NCBI RefSeq assembly: GCF_002252525.1
Contig: NZ_NNRM01000017.1
Coordinates: forward strand, 310,001-374,000
Reading direction: 5' to 3'
DNA: 64,000 nucleotides
Origin: Brucella pseudogrignonensis
GTDB taxonomy: Bacteria; Pseudomonadota; Alphaproteobacteria; Rhizobiales; Rhizobiaceae
The notes under the pieces were generated by a model. That model was not told where the DNA came from, did no database searches, and was given only the letters and a program-made list of their open reading frames with translations. A program made the translations under genes and the position numbers. Of this stretch, positions 7,852 through 20,080 are shown piece after piece (the first letter of the stretch is position 1; each line of letters begins with the position of its first letter).

Positions 7852-8424
7852 TTAGATTTGCTCGACCTGCTGAACTTCCGGCACGAAGTGGCGCAGAAGA
7901 TTCTGGATGCCATGCTTGAGTGTCGCTGTCGAAGAAGGGCAGCCCGAGCAGGCGCCTTTCATATGCAGGAACACGGTGCCGTTTTCAAAACCGCGGAAGG
8001 TGATGTCGCCGCCGTCCTGAGCAACTGCAGGGCGCACGCGGGTTTCGATCAGTTCCTTGATGGTTTCAACGATCTCAACATCGGCTTCATCGAAGAATTC
8101 TTCTTCGCCATGATCGTCACCGGCATTGGCGGCCGCGTTGCCAGTCATTGCAGGCGCACCGGACATGAAATGTTCCATGATCGTGCCGAGGATTGCCGGC
8201 TTCAAGTGCTGCCACTCGCCATCTTCCTTGGTCACGGTGATGAAATCATAGCCGAAGAAAACGCCGGTCACGCCAGGAACTGCAAAGAGCTTGGCAGCAA
8301 GCTGCGATGTATTGCCAGCACTTGCCGCATCGCGGAAATCCGCTGTGCCTTCAGGCATCACGACCTTGCCGGGCAGAAACTTCAGGGTCGCCGGGTTTGG
8401 CGTGGTCTCGGTCTGGATGAACAT
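7852..8424 (-). CDS. NifU-like Fe-S cluster scaffold/carrier (Nfu family)
   Basis: A 190-residue Nfu protein with the mitochondrial Nfu1 layout. The N-terminal Nfu_N domain (MFIQTETTPNPATLKFLPG) is followed by the NifU C-terminal domain. The latter contains the cluster-binding CxxC in MKGACSGCPSSTATLKHGI. Such proteins receive Fe-S clusters and pass them to apoenzymes. Upstream on the same strand is the universal stress protein, about 105 bp away, so cotranscription is possible. Length and motifs are normal. This is not the E. coli NfuA layout, whose N-terminus is of A-type, so no symbol is given. Confidence 0.92.
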   Translation of the reverse strand: MFIQTETTPNPATLKFLPGKVVMPEGTADFRDAASAGNTSQLAAKLFAVPGVTGVFFGYDFITVTKEDGEWQHLKPAILGTIMEHFMSGAPAMTGNAAANAGDDHGEEEFFDEADVEIVETIKELIETRVRPAVAQDGGDITFRGFENGTVFLHMKGACSGCPSSTATLKHGIQNLLRHFVPEVQQVEQI

Positions 8425-8530
8425 ATCAGTTCTCCGCTTTCAATATCAGAAGCTTTTCGTAAGCATGGATGCGCATTAAGGCAAGCCTCATCTCAAAGGG
8501 CGCATGCGCGTTACGATCAATATAGGGTGA

Positions 8531-9019
8531 TTATGTCACCGCATCAATGTCTTCATCCGAAAGACCGGCTGGAATGACGGTGACAGGAATCTGGAATTGG
8601 GCGCGATTGGCCAGAGACTGCACGAGAGGGCCGGGGCCTTCATTACCTGATCCCGCTGCCAGCACCAGAATTGCAATGTCCTGATCTTCTTCAATGAGGT
8701 TCGGCAGCTCGTCAGAGATGCGACCTTCACGGATGATCAGCTCAGGCTCGATGCCCTGTTCTTCGCGCACTTTGGCGGCGAATTTTTCAAGCGTCGAACG
8801 CGCGCGCTCTTCAGCTTCGGCGCGCATGATTTCACCTACACCCAGGATTTGCTGAAAATCTGAATTGTCGATGACGAAAAGCATGACAAGCGCGCCGTTT
8901 GAGTTTTTCGCGCGGCGCGCAGCATAGGCAACGGCACGCCCGCATTCGGGCGTCTCGTCAATCACGGCAAGAAACTTGCGGCGGTGGCCGGCTTCCCGGC
9001 TAAGTCGTTTTGATACCAT
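8531..9019 (-). CDS. Universal stress protein, UspA family
   Basis: A 162-residue single Usp domain. It begins KFLAVIDETPECGRAVAYAARRA (strand 1 with Asp) and ends with VQSLANRAQFQIPVTVIPAG. The G-x2-G-x9-G(S/T) ATP loop of ATP-binding Usp proteins appears only in altered form (AAGSGNEGPGPLVQSL), so nucleotide binding is uncertain. The exact target is unknown. MVSKRL was chosen as start because the preceding seven codons look like an unconserved extension; no clear Shine-Dalgarno helps. It is in a run of minus-strand genes after trpS, 69 bp downstream of it. Confidence 0.85.
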   Translation of the reverse strand: MVSKRLSREAGHRRKFLAVIDETPECGRAVAYAARRAKNSNGALVMLFVIDNSDFQQILGVGEIMRAEAEERARSTLEKFAAKVREEQGIEPELIIREGRISDELPNLIEEDQDIAILVLAAGSGNEGPGPLVQSLANRAQFQIPVTVIPAGLSDEDIDAVT

Positions 9020-9088
9020 GGCGATAATGTGGCATTGCAAAGCGCCGCCCGCAAGCAGGCAGCGCCAGAATATTACAAGCGGTTATTA

Positions 9089-10156
9089 TCAGTTCTGCAG
9101 CCAGCCGATGATGTCCCGCACATTGCGCATGTTTGCTTCAGCAATCACGCCTGCACGTTCTCCGCCATCTTTCAGAACGCTGTCGATATAGGCAGGATCA
9201 GCCACCAGACGACGCATTTCATGGGTGATTGGCGATAGTTTCGCAACAGCCAGATCGGCAAGTGCTGCCTTGAATTCGGAGAACTGACGCCCACCAAATT
9301 CGCCCAGAATATCCTGCTTCGATTTCGATGAAAGCGCTGCATAGATGCCGACGAGGTTATCTGCTTCAGGGCGACCGCTCAGACCATCCAGTTCCGAAGG
9401 CAGACCGTCGGAATCGGTCTTGGCCTTACGGATCTTCTTGTTGATGGTTTCTTCGTCATCAATCAGGTTGATGCGCGACAGATCCGACGGGTCGGATTTC
9501 GACATTTTCTTGGTGCCGTCACGCAGCGACATGATGCGCATGGCCGGACCCGAAATCATCGGTTCGGTCAGCGGGAAGAAGCCTGAAACCTGTTCGTCAC
9601 CAACTTGCATGTCCACACCGATGCCAAGCGAAGCAATGCGGTCGGAATAGTCGTTGTTGAACTTCTGCGCGATGTCGCGGGTAAGTTCCAGATGCTGCTT
9701 TTGGTCTTCGCCAACAGGCACATGGGTTGCGCGATAAAGCAGAATGTCGGCAGCCATCAGGCTTGGATAAGCGAAGAGACCAAGCGACGCATTTTCACGG
9801 TCCTTGCCAGCCTTGTCCTTGAACTGCGTCATGCGGCTCATCCAGCCGATGCGCGCCACACAGTTGAACACCCATGCGAGTTCGGCGTGCTGCATCACGC
9901 GGCTCTGGTTGAAGACGATGCTTCGCTTGGGGTCGATACCGGCGGCGAGGAAGGCGGCCGTCACTTCACGGGTTGACTGGATCAACTCGGCTGGATCGGG
10001 CGATACGGTCAAGGCATGCATGTCTACCACACAGTAGATGCATTCCTGCGTCTCCTGAACCTCTACCCACCGCTTGATGGCACCCAGATAATTACCAAGG
10101 TGAAGGTTTCCGGTCGGTTGAACGCCGGAGAAGACAAGCGGTTTGAACGTGCTCAT
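9089..10156 (-). CDS. trpS: Tryptophanyl-tRNA synthetase
   Basis: A 355-residue class I aminoacyl-tRNA synthetase. The HIGH-like motif is in [14 protein letters not shown] close to the N-terminus, and the KMSKS loop is in [10 protein letters not shown]. The central tryptophan-binding segments ([29 protein letters not shown]) are present. The reading frame is open 44 codons further upstream, but [16 protein letters not shown] is the normal N-terminus and GGAT precedes its ATG. The gene follows murJ with a gap of about 95 bp on the same strand. Confidence 0.97.
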   Translation of the reverse strand: MSTFKPLVFSGVQPTGNLHLGNYLGAIKRWVEVQETQECIYCVVDMHALTVSPDPAELIQSTREVTAAFLAAGIDPKRSIVFNQSRVMQHAELAWVFNCVARIGWMSRMTQFKDKAGKDRENASLGLFAYPSLMAADILLYRATHVPVGEDQKQHLELTRDIAQKFNNDYSDRIASLGIGVDMQVGDEQVSGFFPLTEPMISGPAMRIMSLRDGTKKMSKSDPSDLSRINLIDDEETINKKIRKAKTDSDGLPSELDGLSGRPEADNLVGIYAALSSKSKQDILGEFGGRQFSEFKAALADLAVAKLSPITHEMRRLVADPAYIDSVLKDGGERAGVIAEANMRNVRDIIGWLQN

Positions 10157-10250
10157 GATGTAATCCTGATGTTGGCCTTCGCCGGTGGAGAGCGAAGGTG
10201 TTTTTAATGGACGTCTTTTCGCAGAGGCATAGCGGCCTTTCAAGAGTGAA

Positions 10251-11840
10251 TTATACTTCGCTCTCAGGCTCTTTCTTGACAGCGCCACGCTTGATGTTGC
10301 GGCGGATCATGCCGGTGTTTGCACCACCAAGCCCAAAAGCCAGCCCGAAATAGACGACCATTGCTGCCACAACCATGGCCGTGACGGTTCCAGCACGCAC
10401 GCCAAAGGACGATGCCGATGAAAGCTCGTGAGCAAAATAGCCGATAGCAAAATGAATGCCGATGGCCATGACACCGGCTGCAATCAGCAGACGCGGAATA
10501 CGGGTGAGCAAAGGAATATCGTTGCCCCAATGACCACGCTTCACCAGAGTTGCAAAAAGCAACGCTGCATTGACCCAGCCAGCGGTGATTTCTGCAATCG
10601 CAATACCGCTTGGTCCCATGCGCTGAAATAATGTGATGGCCAGTGAGACATTCACAACCACGGAAATTGCAGCGAAAATCATCGGTGTGCGTGTGTCTTC
10701 GCGCGCGAAGAAACCCGGAATGAAGGCTTTGATCAGCACGAAAGCTGGCAGGCCGATGCCGTAGATCGCCAGAATGTTTGAAACCACAAGTGTTGACTCG
10801 GCACTGAACTGACCGCGTTCAAACAGAAGCCGCACAATCGGTTCCGACATCACCAGAAGGGCCGCGGCTGCAGGAAGCGTGAGGAACAGCGTGAACTCGA
10901 CCGAGCGGTTTTGCAGGTTTGAGGCTTCCTTCATATGCCCACCGCGCAGTGCACGCGACAATTCCGGCAGAAGCACGGTTGCAACTGCAATACCCACGAC
11001 GCCAAGTGGCAGCTGGTAGATGCGGTCGGCATAAACGAGCGAGGAAACCGCGCCCTCCATGCCCGATGCGATGTTGGTGTTGATCAGCAGGTTGATCTGC
11101 GTGATGCCGCCGGTGATTGCCGCAGGCAGCGCCAGTATCAGCAAGCGTTTGACATTGGTGGTAAGACGCGGACGGCGAAAGCCGATTTTGATGCCTGCAT
11201 TGCGCACGGCGATCCAGACGATTGCCAGTTGCACAAGACCCGCCGCCATCACACCCCAGGATAGCCCATAACCAACAGCCAGCGCGTCATAACCCTTCCA
11301 CCATGCAAAGGCCAGAACGCCGATCAGGATGATGTTGAGAAAGATCGGTGCAATGGCCGCTGCGAAATAGCGATGCAGGGAATTCAGCATCCCGCCCATC
11401 ATGGCCGCAAGCGACATACAGGCCAGATAGGGGAACATGATGATCGCGAGCCGCACCGTATTGTCGAACTTCACCGGATCGTCGGTGAAGCCCGGCGCAA
11501 TGACCGTGCGCACGATAAACGGCATGGAGAGTTCCATCGCGATGGTGATGAAAAGCAGCACAGTGAAAAGAACGCCAAACACTTCTTCAGAAAAGCGACG
11601 AGCGCCTTCCATACCGTTCTTTTCAATTTCCTTGGCGAAAAGTGGCACAAAAGCTGCGTTGAACGCGCCTTCGGCAAATAGTCTGCGGAACGTGTTCGGG
11701 AAACGGAAAGCGGCATTGAACGCATCGGCAACCGGGCCGGTGCCAAGTGCCGCCGCCATGAACATTTCGCGCGTGAAGCCGAAAATGCGGCTCATCAGCG
11801 TTCCAGACGCAACGGTTGCGAACTTTTTGACCAAACTCAT
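10251..11840 (-). CDS. murJ: Lipid II flippase MurJ
   Basis: A 529-residue polytopic membrane protein of the MVF/MurJ family, with about 14 transmembrane segments. It flips undecaprenyl-linked peptidoglycan precursor across the cytoplasmic membrane. The N-terminus [18 protein letters not shown] is the family signature (conserved Arg residues line the cavity). [24 protein letters not shown] and RDRIY-type segments follow ([28 protein letters not shown]). The C-terminus is charged. The gene lies 12 bp after glnD and before trpS, probably as glnD-murJ, an arrangement known in rhizobia and Brucella. Confidence 0.95.
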   Translation of the reverse strand: MSLVKKFATVASGTLMSRIFGFTREMFMAAALGTGPVADAFNAAFRFPNTFRRLFAEGAFNAAFVPLFAKEIEKNGMEGARRFSEEVFGVLFTVLLFITIAMELSMPFIVRTVIAPGFTDDPVKFDNTVRLAIIMFPYLACMSLAAMMGGMLNSLHRYFAAAIAPIFLNIILIGVLAFAWWKGYDALAVGYGLSWGVMAAGLVQLAIVWIAVRNAGIKIGFRRPRLTTNVKRLLILALPAAITGGITQINLLINTNIASGMEGAVSSLVYADRIYQLPLGVVGIAVATVLLPELSRALRGGHMKEASNLQNRSVEFTLFLTLPAAAALLVMSEPIVRLLFERGQFSAESTLVVSNILAIYGIGLPAFVLIKAFIPGFFAREDTRTPMIFAAISVVVNVSLAITLFQRMGPSGIAIAEITAGWVNAALLFATLVKRGHWGNDIPLLTRIPRLLIAAGVMAIGIHFAIGYFAHELSSASSFGVRAGTVTAMVVAAMVVYFGLAFGLGGANTGMIRRNIKRGAVKKEPESEV

Positions 11841-11852
11841 TTACTGAAAAAC

Positions 11853-14648
11853 CTATGCTGCTGCGCGACCGTTGGTTTTGGCGCCGTTTTCACCGCCCAG
11901 CACGGCAAGAAGCTTACGCCTGATATTGCCCTGTCGGGTTGCATTTGAAATCTTGTGTCCTACCAGATCGGTAACATAAAAACTGTCGATCACTTTCTCG
12001 CCGAAGGTGGTGATATGCGCCGAAGCAATATCCAGCGAAAGGTCAGAAATAAGGCCCGTCAGTTCAGACAAAAGGCCAGGCCGGTCAAGACCTTCCACTT
12101 CAATCACCGTAAACTTGTCGGAAAGAGCGTTGTTGATCTCGACACGCGGCTCGACTTTGAAAGCCTTTGCACCGCGCTTGGGCTTTGTCCGCTTGGCAAG
12201 TACATCCGGCAGATGCGCTTTGCCCGACAGCACGTCTTCGATCACCTTGCCCACGCGTTCTGCACGGCGGCGTTCGTCTTCATCTGTGTCGAATTCGCGG
12301 CTGATCAGGATCGTATCGAGCGCACGCCCGTCGCCGGTGGTGAAAATCTGAGCGTCAACAATGTTGCCGCCAGCCGCCGCACAGGCGCCTGTGATGATCG
12401 ACAAAAGGCGCGGATGATCGGGTGCAAGCACGGTGATTTCCGTCACTGCTTCGAATGTATGCGGCTTTGCAAGCGTCGCCAGCGCGCGGCCATTCTGGTC
12501 TGCATCGCGGATGAAATGCGCATGACGCACCTGATCGTCAAGGCTGACGGTGAGGAAGTAATTGGTGTAATGCAGGCCGAGATAGGCTTCGCGCTCTGCT
12601 TCCGGCCAATCGGCAAGCTTTTCGGCAAGGGCTGCGCGTGCCTGCCGGTCGCGATCGGCGCGTGGCAGTTTGGAGAAGCCGCCTGTCAGAACCAGCTCGG
12701 TTTCATAGAAAAGCGTGCGCAGCAGCTGGCCTTTCCAGCCGTTCCACACGCCGGGACCAACGCCCTTGATATCGCAGACCGTCAGGATCAGCAGAAGCTT
12801 CAGCCGCTCCATCGTCTGCACCGTATCGGCGAAATCGACGATGGTTTTGCGGTCGTTGAGATCGCGTGATTGCGCAACCATGCTCATGGTCAGGTGTTCG
12901 CGCACCAGCCACTCGACGGTTTCGGTTTCCGACGGCGAAAGGCCGAAACGCGGGCAAAGTTTTTTGGCAATGCGTGCACCGGCAACCGAATGATCTTCCG
13001 GTCGCCCCTTGGCGATATCGTGCAAAAGCATCGCCACATAAAGCAGATTGCGATCACGTTTGATGGTGGTGATCAAATGGTTTGAAAGCGGGTGCTCGTT
13101 TTCCAGCTCACCATGCTCAATCTCGGAAAGCACGGCAATGCAACGCAGCAGATGCTCATCCACCGTGTAATGATGATACATGTTGAACTGCATCATCGCG
13201 ACGATCTTGCCGAAATCCGGAATGAATTTACCGAGCACGCCGGATTCATTCATGCGGCGTAAAATGAGCTCAGGATTGCGGGGCGAGGTCAGCACTTCCA
13301 GAAACAGCCTGTTGGCTTCCGGGTTCTCGCGCAGTTCCGAATTGATGAGTTTCAGCGAGCGGGTGAGCTGCTGCATGGCATCGGGATGAAATTCCAGCCC
13401 GAGCTTGTCGGCAAGGTGGAAGATGCGGATGATATTGACCGGATCGCGTTTGAACACATCTGCATCGGCAATGTTGATGCGATGGTTTTCGGAAACGAAA
13501 TCATTGCTTCCGGCAAGCTTGCGTTTGCGGCGCGAGAAGGTGAGGAAGATGCGGTTGAAGCCCGGCACATGCTTTGCCTGTTCCTCTTCCAGCGCCGCAC
13601 AGAGAATGCGCGTCAGATCACCGACGTCCTTGGCGACGAGGAAGTAGTGCTTCATGAAGCGTTCGACATAGTTCTGGCCAGGATGGGCCGTATAGCCCAA
13701 ACGCTGTGCAATTTCCGGCTGAATGTCGAAGGAAAGGCGCTCTTCTGCCTTCAGCGTTGCAAAATGCATATGGCAGCGCACGGCCCAGAGAAAATCTTCG
13801 GCCTTGTTGAACAGGCGCAATTCGGCTCGTGACAGCACGCCGAGCTTGATCAGCTCTTCCTTGCTTTTGACGCGATAGAAATATTTGGCAATCCAGAACA
13901 GCGTATGCAGATCGCGCTGGCCGCCTTTGCCTTCCTTGACGTTTGGCTCAACCAGATAGCGGGTTTCGCCCGCCTTCTTGTGGCGATTGTCACGCTCGGC
14001 AAGTTTGGCCTGGATAAATTCAGGCCCCGTATCCTTGACCACTTCTTCGTCAAAACGAGTGACGAGAGAACTGAACAGATCGCGATTGCCGATAATAAAA
14101 CGCGCATCCAGAATGGCGGTGCGGATTGTCATATCTTCGCGCGAAAGACGAATGCATTCGTCGATATTGCGGGTGGAATGGCCGACTTTCAACCCCATGT
14201 CCCACAGCATATAGAGCATATATTCGGCGACCTGCTCACCCCACGGCGTCTGCTTATAGGGAAGCAGAAACAGCAGATCGATGTCCGAACCGGGCGCAAG
14301 TCCACCACGACCATAGCCGCCAACAGCCACAACCGCCATGTTCTCGGCTTTCGACGGATTAAGCATCGGATAGGCTTTGGTGCTGGCAAATTCAAACAAT
14401 GAGCTGATCAGCGTATCCATCAGATAAGACAGGCGCCGCGCGCAGAGCGTGCCGCCACCATCCTTCATCAGCATGTTTTCCGCAACGCCGCGACCGCGCA
14501 CCAGAGCATCCTTGAGCGCCTGCAGCACAACCTTGCGAACGGGCATACTTGTGTAGTTTTCGTCGGCCGAATCCGCGAGCTCATTGATCTTGCGGCGGAG
14601 TGTTTCGGGATTGACGATTTCATCGAGCTTCAGGTCGTGTGCGCTCAT
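11853..14648 (-). CDS. glnD: [Protein-PII] uridylyltransferase / uridylyl-removing enzyme GlnD
   Basis: A 931-residue bifunctional nitrogen sensor. The nucleotidyltransferase domain has [19 protein letters not shown] (the Asp pair binds metal). The HD domain has HLLRCI and [14 protein letters not shown]. Two C-terminal ACT domains ([21 protein letters not shown] and [21 protein letters not shown]) bind glutamine. It adds UMP to PII proteins when glutamine is low and removes it when glutamine is high. [12 protein letters not shown] was chosen as start, matching the Brucella protein; 17 extra codons are open upstream. The upstream flank contains a strong palindrome and a dispersed repeat. murJ follows after 12 bp. 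Confidence 0.96.
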   Translation of the reverse strand: MSAHDLKLDEIVNPETLRRKINELADSADENYTSMPVRKVVLQALKDALVRGRGVAENMLMKDGGGTLCARRLSYLMDTLISSLFEFASTKAYPMLNPSKAENMAVVAVGGYGRGGLAPGSDIDLLFLLPYKQTPWGEQVAEYMLYMLWDMGLKVGHSTRNIDECIRLSREDMTIRTAILDARFIIGNRDLFSSLVTRFDEEVVKDTGPEFIQAKLAERDNRHKKAGETRYLVEPNVKEGKGGQRDLHTLFWIAKYFYRVKSKEELIKLGVLSRAELRLFNKAEDFLWAVRCHMHFATLKAEERLSFDIQPEIAQRLGYTAHPGQNYVERFMKHYFLVAKDVGDLTRILCAALEEEQAKHVPGFNRIFLTFSRRKRKLAGSNDFVSENHRINIADADVFKRDPVNIIRIFHLADKLGLEFHPDAMQQLTRSLKLINSELRENPEANRLFLEVLTSPRNPELILRRMNESGVLGKFIPDFGKIVAMMQFNMYHHYTVDEHLLRCIAVLSEIEHGELENEHPLSNHLITTIKRDRNLLYVAMLLHDIAKGRPEDHSVAGARIAKKLCPRFGLSPSETETVEWLVREHLTMSMVAQSRDLNDRKTIVDFADTVQTMERLKLLLILTVCDIKGVGPGVWNGWKGQLLRTLFYETELVLTGGFSKLPRADRDRQARAALAEKLADWPEAEREAYLGLHYTNYFLTVSLDDQVRHAHFIRDADQNGRALATLAKPHTFEAVTEITVLAPDHPRLLSIITGACAAAGGNIVDAQIFTTGDGRALDTILISREFDTDEDERRRAERVGKVIEDVLSGKAHLPDVLAKRTKPKRGAKAFKVEPRVEINNALSDKFTVIEVEGLDRPGLLSELTGLISDLSLDIASAHITTFGEKVIDSFYVTDLVGHKISNATRQGNIRRKLLAVLGGENGAKTNGRAAA

Positions 14649-14670
14649 GCGGCTTGTATGTCCGGCTTGC

Positions 14671-14712
14671 CATAGCGCCGTGCGTCCGTTTGGACGCACA
14701 AAGGACGCTATG
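14671..14712. repeat. Dispersed palindromic repeat, copy 1 (AGCGCCGTGCGTCC family)
   Basis: CATAGCG and CGCTATG ends enclose an inner TGCGTCC/GGACGCA inverted repeat. A second copy in the other orientation lies at 44163-44206 and shares the GCGCCGTGCGTCC and ACAAAGGACGC blocks. This copy abuts the glnD start region. Confidence 0.8.
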
Positions 14713-14723
14713 CATTGTTGAAC

Positions 14724-14757
14724 CTACCTCTCGTGCTTTGCAAAGCACGAGAGGTAG
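14724..14757. repeat. 34-bp perfect palindrome upstream of glnD
   Basis: The arm CTACCTCTCGTGCTTTG is followed directly by its exact reverse complement, with no loop. It lies between maeB (downstream) and the glnD start, about 75 bp upstream of the glnD ATG. It could act as a cruciform, a regulator site or part of an intergenic repeat. Confidence 0.9.
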
Positions 14758-14815
14758 AAGAGAACTGACGGAACTATCCTATAGCCGGTTTTAAATATGG
14801 TGAACATTGAAAAGA

Positions 14816-14840
14816 AAAGGCCGGGCATTGCCCGGCCTTT
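14816..14840 (-). terminator. Rho-independent terminator of maeB
   Basis: GGCCGGGC and GCCCGGCC arms with a 2-4 base loop. On the minus strand the stem is followed by TTTTCTTTTC, and it lies about 20 bp after the maeB stop codon. Confidence 0.9.
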
Positions 14841-14861
14841 ATCACATTGTCATGCGTCTTT

Positions 14862-17156
14862 TCAGTTGCCAGCGTTATAAGCTGCAATAGCCGCCATATT
14901 GACGATATCGGTATCTTTCGCGCCAATGCTGACAATCTGTGCTGGCTTGTCGAGGCCAACCAGCAGCGGACCGATGATCGTTGCACCGCCCAGCTCCTGA
15001 AGCATATTGGCTGCGATCGATGCCGAGTGATTGTCGGGCGTAACGATGACATTGGCCGGGCCCGACAGACGGATGAACGGATAACGCTCCATCAGCTTCG
15101 GGTTCAACGCCACGTCAGCACTCATTTCGCCGTCAAACTCGAAATCGACGTGACGCGTGTTGAGAATGCGCACGGCTTCCTGAATACGCGTTGCGCTTTC
15201 GCCGCCCATATGGCCGAAGGTCGAAAATGCGGTGAGTGCAACACGCGGCACATAGCCCATGCGGCGTGCCATGCCAGCGGCTTCAACAGCGATATCGGCA
15301 AGTTCTTCGGCGGTTGGCTTTTCATGGACTGCGGTGTCCGCGATGAACACGGTGCGGCCACGGCAAAGCGCAATGGAAACACCGACCAGACGATGGCCCG
15401 GCTTTGAATCGATCACACGACGCACATCTTCGAGACCGGTCGCATAGTTGCGGGTGATCCCCGTTACCATGCCGTCAGCATCGCCAAGGGCAACCATGCA
15501 GGCCGCAAAATGATTGCGGTCATTGTTGATCAGGCGATGGCAATCGCGTGTTAGATAGCCTTTGCGCTGAAGCTTCTCATAGAGGTAGTCGGCATAGGCC
15601 GAGTTGCGGCTCGACAGTCGCGCATTGATAACTTCAATGCCCGGACGGTTAAGATCGAGACCGGCTTCCTTGGCGGTTTCTGCAACACGCTCTTCGCGGC
15701 CAACCAGAATCGCGGTGCCAAGACCCTGATTGACGTAGGAGACAGCGGCGCGCATGACCTGTTCTTCTTCGCCTTCGGCAAAGACGATGCGCTTTGGCTG
15801 ACGACGCACGCGCTCATAGATGCCACGCAGTGTGGAGGCAATCGGATCGCGACGGGCGAGCAGTTCCTGCTTGTAGCCCTCAATGTCTTCAATCACACGT
15901 CCGGCAACACCGGTTTCAATTGCAGCTTTTGCGACAGCTGCCGAAACGGTTGCCAGCAGGCGCGGATCGAACGGCACCGGAATGATATATTGCGGACCAA
16001 AACGCGGGCGGCTGCCCTGATAGGCGGCAACCACATCATCTGGCACGTCTTCGCGTGCCAGTTCCGCGATTGCATAGACGGCTGCAATCTTCATCTCGTC
16101 ATTGATCGTGGTGGCACGAACATCGAGTGCGCCGCGGAAAATATACGGGAATCCGAGAACGTTGTTGACCTGGTTCGGATAGTCCGAGCGGCCGGTTGCA
16201 ACAATTGCATCGCTGCGCACTTCGGCGACATCTTCCGGCGTGACTTCCGGGTCTGGATTGGCCATTGCAAAGATGATCGGATTTGGCGCCATCGAACGCA
16301 CCATTTCCTTGGTCAGCGCGCCCTTTGCCGAAACGCCGAAGAAGATGTCGGCATCTTTCATCGCGTCTTCGAGCGTGCGCTTGGAAGTCTTGATGGCATG
16401 AGCCGACTTCCACTGGTTCATGCCTTCTTCGCGGCCCTGATAGACAACGCCCTTGGTGTCGCAGAGCGTGACGTTTTCAGATGGGAAGCCGATGGCCTTG
16501 ATCAGTTCGATACAGGCAATGCCCGCCGAGCCTGCGCCATTACAAACGAGCTTGGTATTCTTGATGTCGCGGCCAGTCAGTTGCAGCGCGTTGATCATGC
16601 CGGCTGCGGCGATAATTGCCGTGCCATGCTGGTCATCGTGGAAAACCGGAATATCCATCACTTCGCGCAGGCGCTGTTCGATGATGAAGCAATCCGGTGC
16701 CTTGATGTCTTCGAGGTTGATGCCGCCGAATGATGGCCCGAGATAGCGCACGGCATTGATGAATTCATCAATGTTTGTCGTATCGACTTCCAAATCGATG
16801 GAATCCACGTCCGCAAAGCGCTTGAAGAGGACTGCCTTGCCTTCCATGACAGGCTTGGAGGCCAACGCGCCGAGATTGCCAAGACCCAGAATGGCGGTGC
16901 CGTTGGAAATGACCGCAACCAGATTGCCCTTGGCCGTATAATCATAGGCCGTGGCAGGGTTTTCTGCGATTGCCTTAACGGGTACTGCGACGCCTGGCGA
17001 ATAGGCTAGCGACAGGTCGCGCTGCGTGGTCATTGGCTTGGTGGGATTGATTTCCAGCTTGCCTGGGCGGCCCTGAGCGTGAAAGTCGAGCGCTTCCTTC
17101 TCACTGGCTGTGGGTGTGCGTTCTGGCGTGTTGCCCTTCGGCGTCGAGACTGGCAT
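14862..17156 (-). CDS. maeB: NADP-dependent malic enzyme with phosphotransacetylase-like C-terminal domain
   Basis: A 764-residue hybrid malic enzyme. The N-terminal half holds the malic enzyme domains: [16 protein letters not shown], the metal-binding [11 protein letters not shown] and the NADP-binding [13 protein letters not shown]. From about residue 430 a phosphate acetyltransferase-like domain follows ([21 protein letters not shown] ... [34 protein letters not shown]). In enterobacteria and rhizobia this domain regulates the enzyme through acetyl-CoA and usually has no transacetylase activity. The enzyme converts malate to pyruvate, CO2 and NADPH. GGAGGG precedes the ATG. The gene is divergent from mutS (155 bp apart) and ends in a clear terminator. 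Confidence 0.95.
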   Translation of the reverse strand: MPVSTPKGNTPERTPTASEKEALDFHAQGRPGKLEINPTKPMTTQRDLSLAYSPGVAVPVKAIAENPATAYDYTAKGNLVAVISNGTAILGLGNLGALASKPVMEGKAVLFKRFADVDSIDLEVDTTNIDEFINAVRYLGPSFGGINLEDIKAPDCFIIEQRLREVMDIPVFHDDQHGTAIIAAAGMINALQLTGRDIKNTKLVCNGAGSAGIACIELIKAIGFPSENVTLCDTKGVVYQGREEGMNQWKSAHAIKTSKRTLEDAMKDADIFFGVSAKGALTKEMVRSMAPNPIIFAMANPDPEVTPEDVAEVRSDAIVATGRSDYPNQVNNVLGFPYIFRGALDVRATTINDEMKIAAVYAIAELAREDVPDDVVAAYQGSRPRFGPQYIIPVPFDPRLLATVSAAVAKAAIETGVAGRVIEDIEGYKQELLARRDPIASTLRGIYERVRRQPKRIVFAEGEEEQVMRAAVSYVNQGLGTAILVGREERVAETAKEAGLDLNRPGIEVINARLSSRNSAYADYLYEKLQRKGYLTRDCHRLINNDRNHFAACMVALGDADGMVTGITRNYATGLEDVRRVIDSKPGHRLVGVSIALCRGRTVFIADTAVHEKPTAEELADIAVEAAGMARRMGYVPRVALTAFSTFGHMGGESATRIQEAVRILNTRHVDFEFDGEMSADVALNPKLMERYPFIRLSGPANVIVTPDNHSASIAANMLQELGGATIIGPLLVGLDKPAQIVSIGAKDTDIVNMAAIAAYNAGN

Positions 17157-17311
17157 GTTCCCTCCGGTTTCTTCTGCGGGACGAATTCGATAGCGTCAGT
17201 CTGTGGGAGTGTAAACAGCGCATTTTGGAATAGATATTCATCCAAAAAAGCATGATATCGATATTATTATGTCTTTAAATGGATTTAAATCGCAATAAAT
17301 GAAGGTTTAGC

Positions 17312-20044
17312 ATGGAAGCGAAGGTCGAAGAGAAACAGTTGGAAGCGGGGGAAAATACCACGCAGGAAACCGCTGTTCGCCTCACGCCCATGATGGAACA
17401 GTATATTGAGATCAAAGCCGCGAATGTTGATTCGCTGCTTTTCTATCGTATGGGCGACTTTTACGAGCTGTTCTTCGACGATGCGGTAGAAGCTTCCAGA
17501 GCGCTGGGCATCACGCTCACCAAGCGTGGCAAGCATCTGGGCGAAGATATTCCGATGTGCGGTGTGCCGGTTCATGCCTCCGATGATTATCTGCAGAGGC
17601 TGATCGCTAAAGGTTATCGCGTTGCGGTTTGCGAGCAGATCGAAGACCCGGCAGAAGCTAAAAAGCGTGGCTCCAAATCGGTGGTCCGCCGTGATGTGAT
17701 CCGGCTTGTATCCCCCGGCACAATCACCGAAGAAAAGCTGCTCGATCCGTCGGAAGCCAATTATCTGATGGCGCTTGGCCGCACCAAAGGCGACGGCGCG
17801 CTGGCGCTTGCATGGATTGATATTTCGACAGGCACGTTCCGCGTGTCAGAAACAACTGAAGACCGGCTTTTTGCCGATGTTGCACGCATTGATCCGCGCG
17901 AATTGGTCGTCGCTGACACGGCGTTTCACGATGCCGATCTGCGTCCGACTTTTGATCTCATTGGCAAGTCTGTCATTCCACAGCCAGCAACCCTGTTTGA
18001 CAGTGCGGCGGCTGAGAACCGTATCCAGCGCTATTTCAATGTTGCGACACTGGATGGTTTCGGACAGTTCAGCCGTTCCGAACTTTCCGCCATTTCCGGT
18101 GCGATTGCCTATATCGAAAAGACGCAGATTGCCGAGCGCCCGCCGTTGATGCGACCTGAACGCGAGCAGGAAGGCGGCACGATTTTCATCGATCCCGCCA
18201 CCCGCGCAAGCCTCGAACTCGCCCGCACTATGTCGGGCAATCGTGAGGGCAGTCTGCTTAAGGCCATCGACCGCACGGTAACCGGTGGCGGTGCACGGCT
18301 TCTGGCAGAACGTTTGACCGCACCCTTGACCGATCCCAAGGCGATTGCGCTGCGCCTTGATGCCGTTTCGTGGTTTCTGAGCGAGCAAGCGCTTTGCGAA
18401 GGGCTACGACTGGAGCTTAAAGGCGTGCCGGATATGCCGCGTGCCTTGTCGCGCCTGGCGGTGGGCCGTGGTGGTCCGCGTGATCTTGGTGCCTTGCAGC
18501 GGGGTTTTGAGGCCGCAAACGGCATTGGCTCGCTTCTTGAAGGCGCACTTCTGCCTGATGAACTGGCTCAGGCACGCGAAGCGATTGAGACATTGCCTGC
18601 CAGCTTTGCTGCCCATCTCGACCGCGCACTTGCCGAGGAAATGCCTCTTTTGAAGCGCGACGGTGGCTTCGTGCGTCAGGGCTATAATGCCGAGCTTGAT
18701 GAAATGCGCGCGCTGCGTGATCAGTCGCGCCGTGTGATTGCTGGGCTTCAGGCTGATTACATCGAGGAAACCGGCATTAAAACGCTGAAAATCAAGCATA
18801 ACAATGTGCTTGGTTATTTCATCGAAGTCACAGCTAATAATTCAGGCACCATGACCGATACGGTTGAAGCGAAGGGCCGCTTCATCCATCGTCAGACCAT
18901 GGCCAATGCCATGCGTTTCACCACCACGGAACTGGCAGAGCTGGAAAGCAAGATCGCCAATGCAGCCGACCGTGCGCTCTCCATTGAGCTGGCAATCTTT
19001 GAAGAACTGACTGCGGAAGCGGTCAGCCATGCCGATAGTATTCGTGCGGCGGCTGTAGCCCTTTCGGTATTCGACGTTTCAGCTTCGCTGGCAGTTCTTG
19101 CGGAAGAGCAGGGCTATTGCCGTCCGCTGGTTGATGACAGCTTGTCTTTCAACATCGTCGCTGGCCGTCATCCGGTGGTTGAGCAGGCATTGCGTCGGCA
19201 GGCGGCCAATCCGTTTGTGGCCAATGATTGTGATCTTTCACCGCAAAACGACGGTGGAAATGGTGCGATCTGGTTGCTGACTGGCCCGAATATGGGCGGT
19301 AAATCGACCTTCTTGCGCCAAAATGCGCTGATCGCGATCATGGCGCAGATGGGTTCGTTTGTGCCAGCGGGCTCCGCACAAATCGGTGTTGTGGACAGGC
19401 TTTTCAGCCGTGTTGGCGCGTCGGATGATCTGGCACGGGGCCGTTCGACCTTCATGGTGGAAATGGTTGAAACTGCCGCCATTCTTAATCAGGCGGGTGA
19501 GCGTTCGCTGGTCATTCTCGATGAAATTGGTCGTGGCACGGCAACCTTTGACGGGCTTTCGATTGCCTGGGCGGCAGTGGAATATCTGCATGAGAAGAAC
19601 CGCTGTCGCGCACTCTTTGCGACCCACTTCCATGAAATGACGGCACTCTCTGAAAAGCTCGATCGGCTGTTCAACGTCACCATGCGGGTCAAGGAATGGG
19701 ACAATGATGTCGTCTTCCTGCATGAAGTGGCAAAGGGTGCGGCTGATCGCTCATATGGCGTGCAGGTTGCGCGCCTTGCAGGTCTACCGGAAGCTGTCGT
19801 TAATCGCGCGCGCGATGTGCTGCATCAGCTGGAAGCCGGTGAAACCTCTGGTAAGGCCGACAAGCTGATTGATGATCTGCCGCTGTTTTCCGTTGTGTTG
19901 CAACAGGAAAAGCCCAAGCCACAGGCTGCCGCAAAGGATAGCGAATTGGCAAAGGCTGTGGCAGCGATCAGCCCCGATGAGCTGACGCCGCGTGAAGCGC
20001 TTGAACTGGTTTATAAGCTGAAGGAATTGGCTGGCAGGGCGTGA
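17312..20044 (+). CDS. mutS: DNA mismatch repair protein MutS
   Basis: A 910-residue mismatch-recognition ATPase. The N-terminal mismatch-binding motif is in [20 protein letters not shown] (Phe-x-Glu). Connector, lever and clamp domains follow. The ATPase has Walker [10 protein letters not shown], Walker [17 protein letters not shown] and the FATHFHEM switch. A short C-terminal tail ([22 protein letters not shown]) carries the tetramerisation segment. The first 25 residues before [10 protein letters not shown] are variable and match the length usual in Brucella. It is divergent from maeB and convergent with olsB, sharing a terminator with it. Confidence 0.97.
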   Translation: MEAKVEEKQLEAGENTTQETAVRLTPMMEQYIEIKAANVDSLLFYRMGDFYELFFDDAVEASRALGITLTKRGKHLGEDIPMCGVPVHASDDYLQRLIAKGYRVAVCEQIEDPAEAKKRGSKSVVRRDVIRLVSPGTITEEKLLDPSEANYLMALGRTKGDGALALAWIDISTGTFRVSETTEDRLFADVARIDPRELVVADTAFHDADLRPTFDLIGKSVIPQPATLFDSAAAENRIQRYFNVATLDGFGQFSRSELSAISGAIAYIEKTQIAERPPLMRPEREQEGGTIFIDPATRASLELARTMSGNREGSLLKAIDRTVTGGGARLLAERLTAPLTDPKAIALRLDAVSWFLSEQALCEGLRLELKGVPDMPRALSRLAVGRGGPRDLGALQRGFEAANGIGSLLEGALLPDELAQAREAIETLPASFAAHLDRALAEEMPLLKRDGGFVRQGYNAELDEMRALRDQSRRVIAGLQADYIEETGIKTLKIKHNNVLGYFIEVTANNSGTMTDTVEAKGRFIHRQTMANAMRFTTTELAELESKIANAADRALSIELAIFEELTAEAVSHADSIRAAAVALSVFDVSASLAVLAEEQGYCRPLVDDSLSFNIVAGRHPVVEQALRRQAANPFVANDCDLSPQNDGGNGAIWLLTGPNMGGKSTFLRQNALIAIMAQMGSFVPAGSAQIGVVDRLFSRVGASDDLARGRSTFMVEMVETAAILNQAGERSLVILDEIGRGTATFDGLSIAWAAVEYLHEKNRCRALFATHFHEMTALSEKLDRLFNVTMRVKEWDNDVVFLHEVAKGAADRSYGVQVARLAGLPEAVVNRARDVLHQLEAGETSGKADKLIDDLPLFSVVLQQEKPKPQAAAKDSELAKAVAAISPDELTPREALELVYKLKELAGRA

Positions 20045-20050
20045 AATTAG

Positions 20051-20077
20051 AAAAGGCGAAGCTGAGCTTCGCCTTTT
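20051..20077. terminator. Bidirectional terminator between mutS and olsB
   Basis: AAAAGGCGAAGC and GCTTCGCCTTTT arms with a TGA loop, 7 bp after the mutS stop and 4 bp beyond the olsB stop. The A and T flanks allow use in both directions. Confidence 0.92.
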
Positions 20078-20080
20078 CTT

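Noticed and set aside
7741-8577. Long plus-strand ORF over the Nfu gene
   Set aside because: It is the opposite strand of the Nfu gene, with no Shine-Dalgarno and no family; Nfu motifs are clear on the minus strand.
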